From Clostridia bacterium (GTDB taxonomy: Bacteria > Bacillota_A > Clostridia > Christensenellales > Borkfalkiaceae), in contig JAFWAM010000123.1 in NCBI GenBank assembly GCA_017507595.1, positions 1 through 5,549 of the forward strand: 5,549 nt of DNA, given 5' to 3'. The position numbers were made by a program, and so were the translations under genes. The first letter of the stretch is position 1. Each line of letters starts with the position of its first letter. This document shows positions 5,536 through 5,549 of the stretch, piece after piece. The notes under the pieces are model-generated. The model saw nothing but the letters and a program-made list of their open reading frames with translations. It did not search any database and had not been told where the DNA came from.

Positions 5536-5549
5536 ATGCCGAAAATGAA
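5536..5549 (+). CDS. rpmI: 50S ribosomal protein L35, first codons only
   Basis: The window ends after ATG CCG AAA ATG AA, giving MPKM with the next codon beginning AA. MPKMK is the usual start of L35. GGAGG (5522-5526) lies nine bases before the ATG at 5536. Position directly after infC matches the conserved infC-rpmI-rplT operon. Only four residues are visible, so the call depends mostly on context; the rest of the gene and rplT are expected beyond the window. Confidence 0.88.

Noticed and set aside
1..5549. CRISPR array, insertion sequence, tRNA or rRNA gene, or defence island
   Set aside because: No spaced repeats, inverted-repeat ends, transposase motifs or cloverleaf were seen; the window is conserved housekeeping content.

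Overview
The window looks like a chromosomal segment from a Gram-positive bacterium of the Firmicutes/Bacillota, most likely a clostridial-type lineage of moderate GC content. Four points support this: a ytxC gene directly upstream of thrS (an order known from Bacillus), a tRNA-Thr-responsive T-box leader, a Firmicutes-type L20 leader in front of infC-rpmI, and strong AGGAGG-like ribosome binding sites. Genus or species cannot be given from sequence reading alone. All genes run on the + strand.

Layout. Positions 1-1707 hold the C-terminal part of a P-type ATPase of the Ca2+-ATPase (P2) kind, cut by the window edge. Only 21 bases later comes ytxC (1729-2472), a conserved protein of unknown biochemical function annotated as sporulation-related. 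The thrS promoter begins on the ytxC stop codon, and bases 2473-2782 are its 5' leader: a complete T-box riboswitch with an ACC (Thr) specifier, an antiterminator and an intrinsic terminator. The thrS gene (2783-4726) encodes a full-length threonyl-tRNA synthetase with an intact editing site and zinc ligands. A second promoter (4761-4789) drives a leader that matches the L20 leader family and ends in an intrinsic terminator (4879-4916). It is followed by infC (4936-5448), which starts with the rare AUU codon, and by the first codons of rpmI (5536 onward). rplT is expected just beyond the window.

How it works together. thrS and infC-rpmI are both translation genes, and each is governed by a conditional terminator in its leader. 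The first responds to uncharged tRNA-Thr and the second probably to free ribosomal protein L20. infC very likely has a further translational loop through its AUU start. I see no terminator after ytxC or after thrS, so the leader terminators may also filter readthrough from upstream.

I found no clearly new system. The points most worth a second look are the mutually exclusive pairings in the infC leader, the unusual motif variants in the ATPase, the non-Bacillus flavour of the ThrRS core, and a GC-capped hairpin between infC and rpmI.
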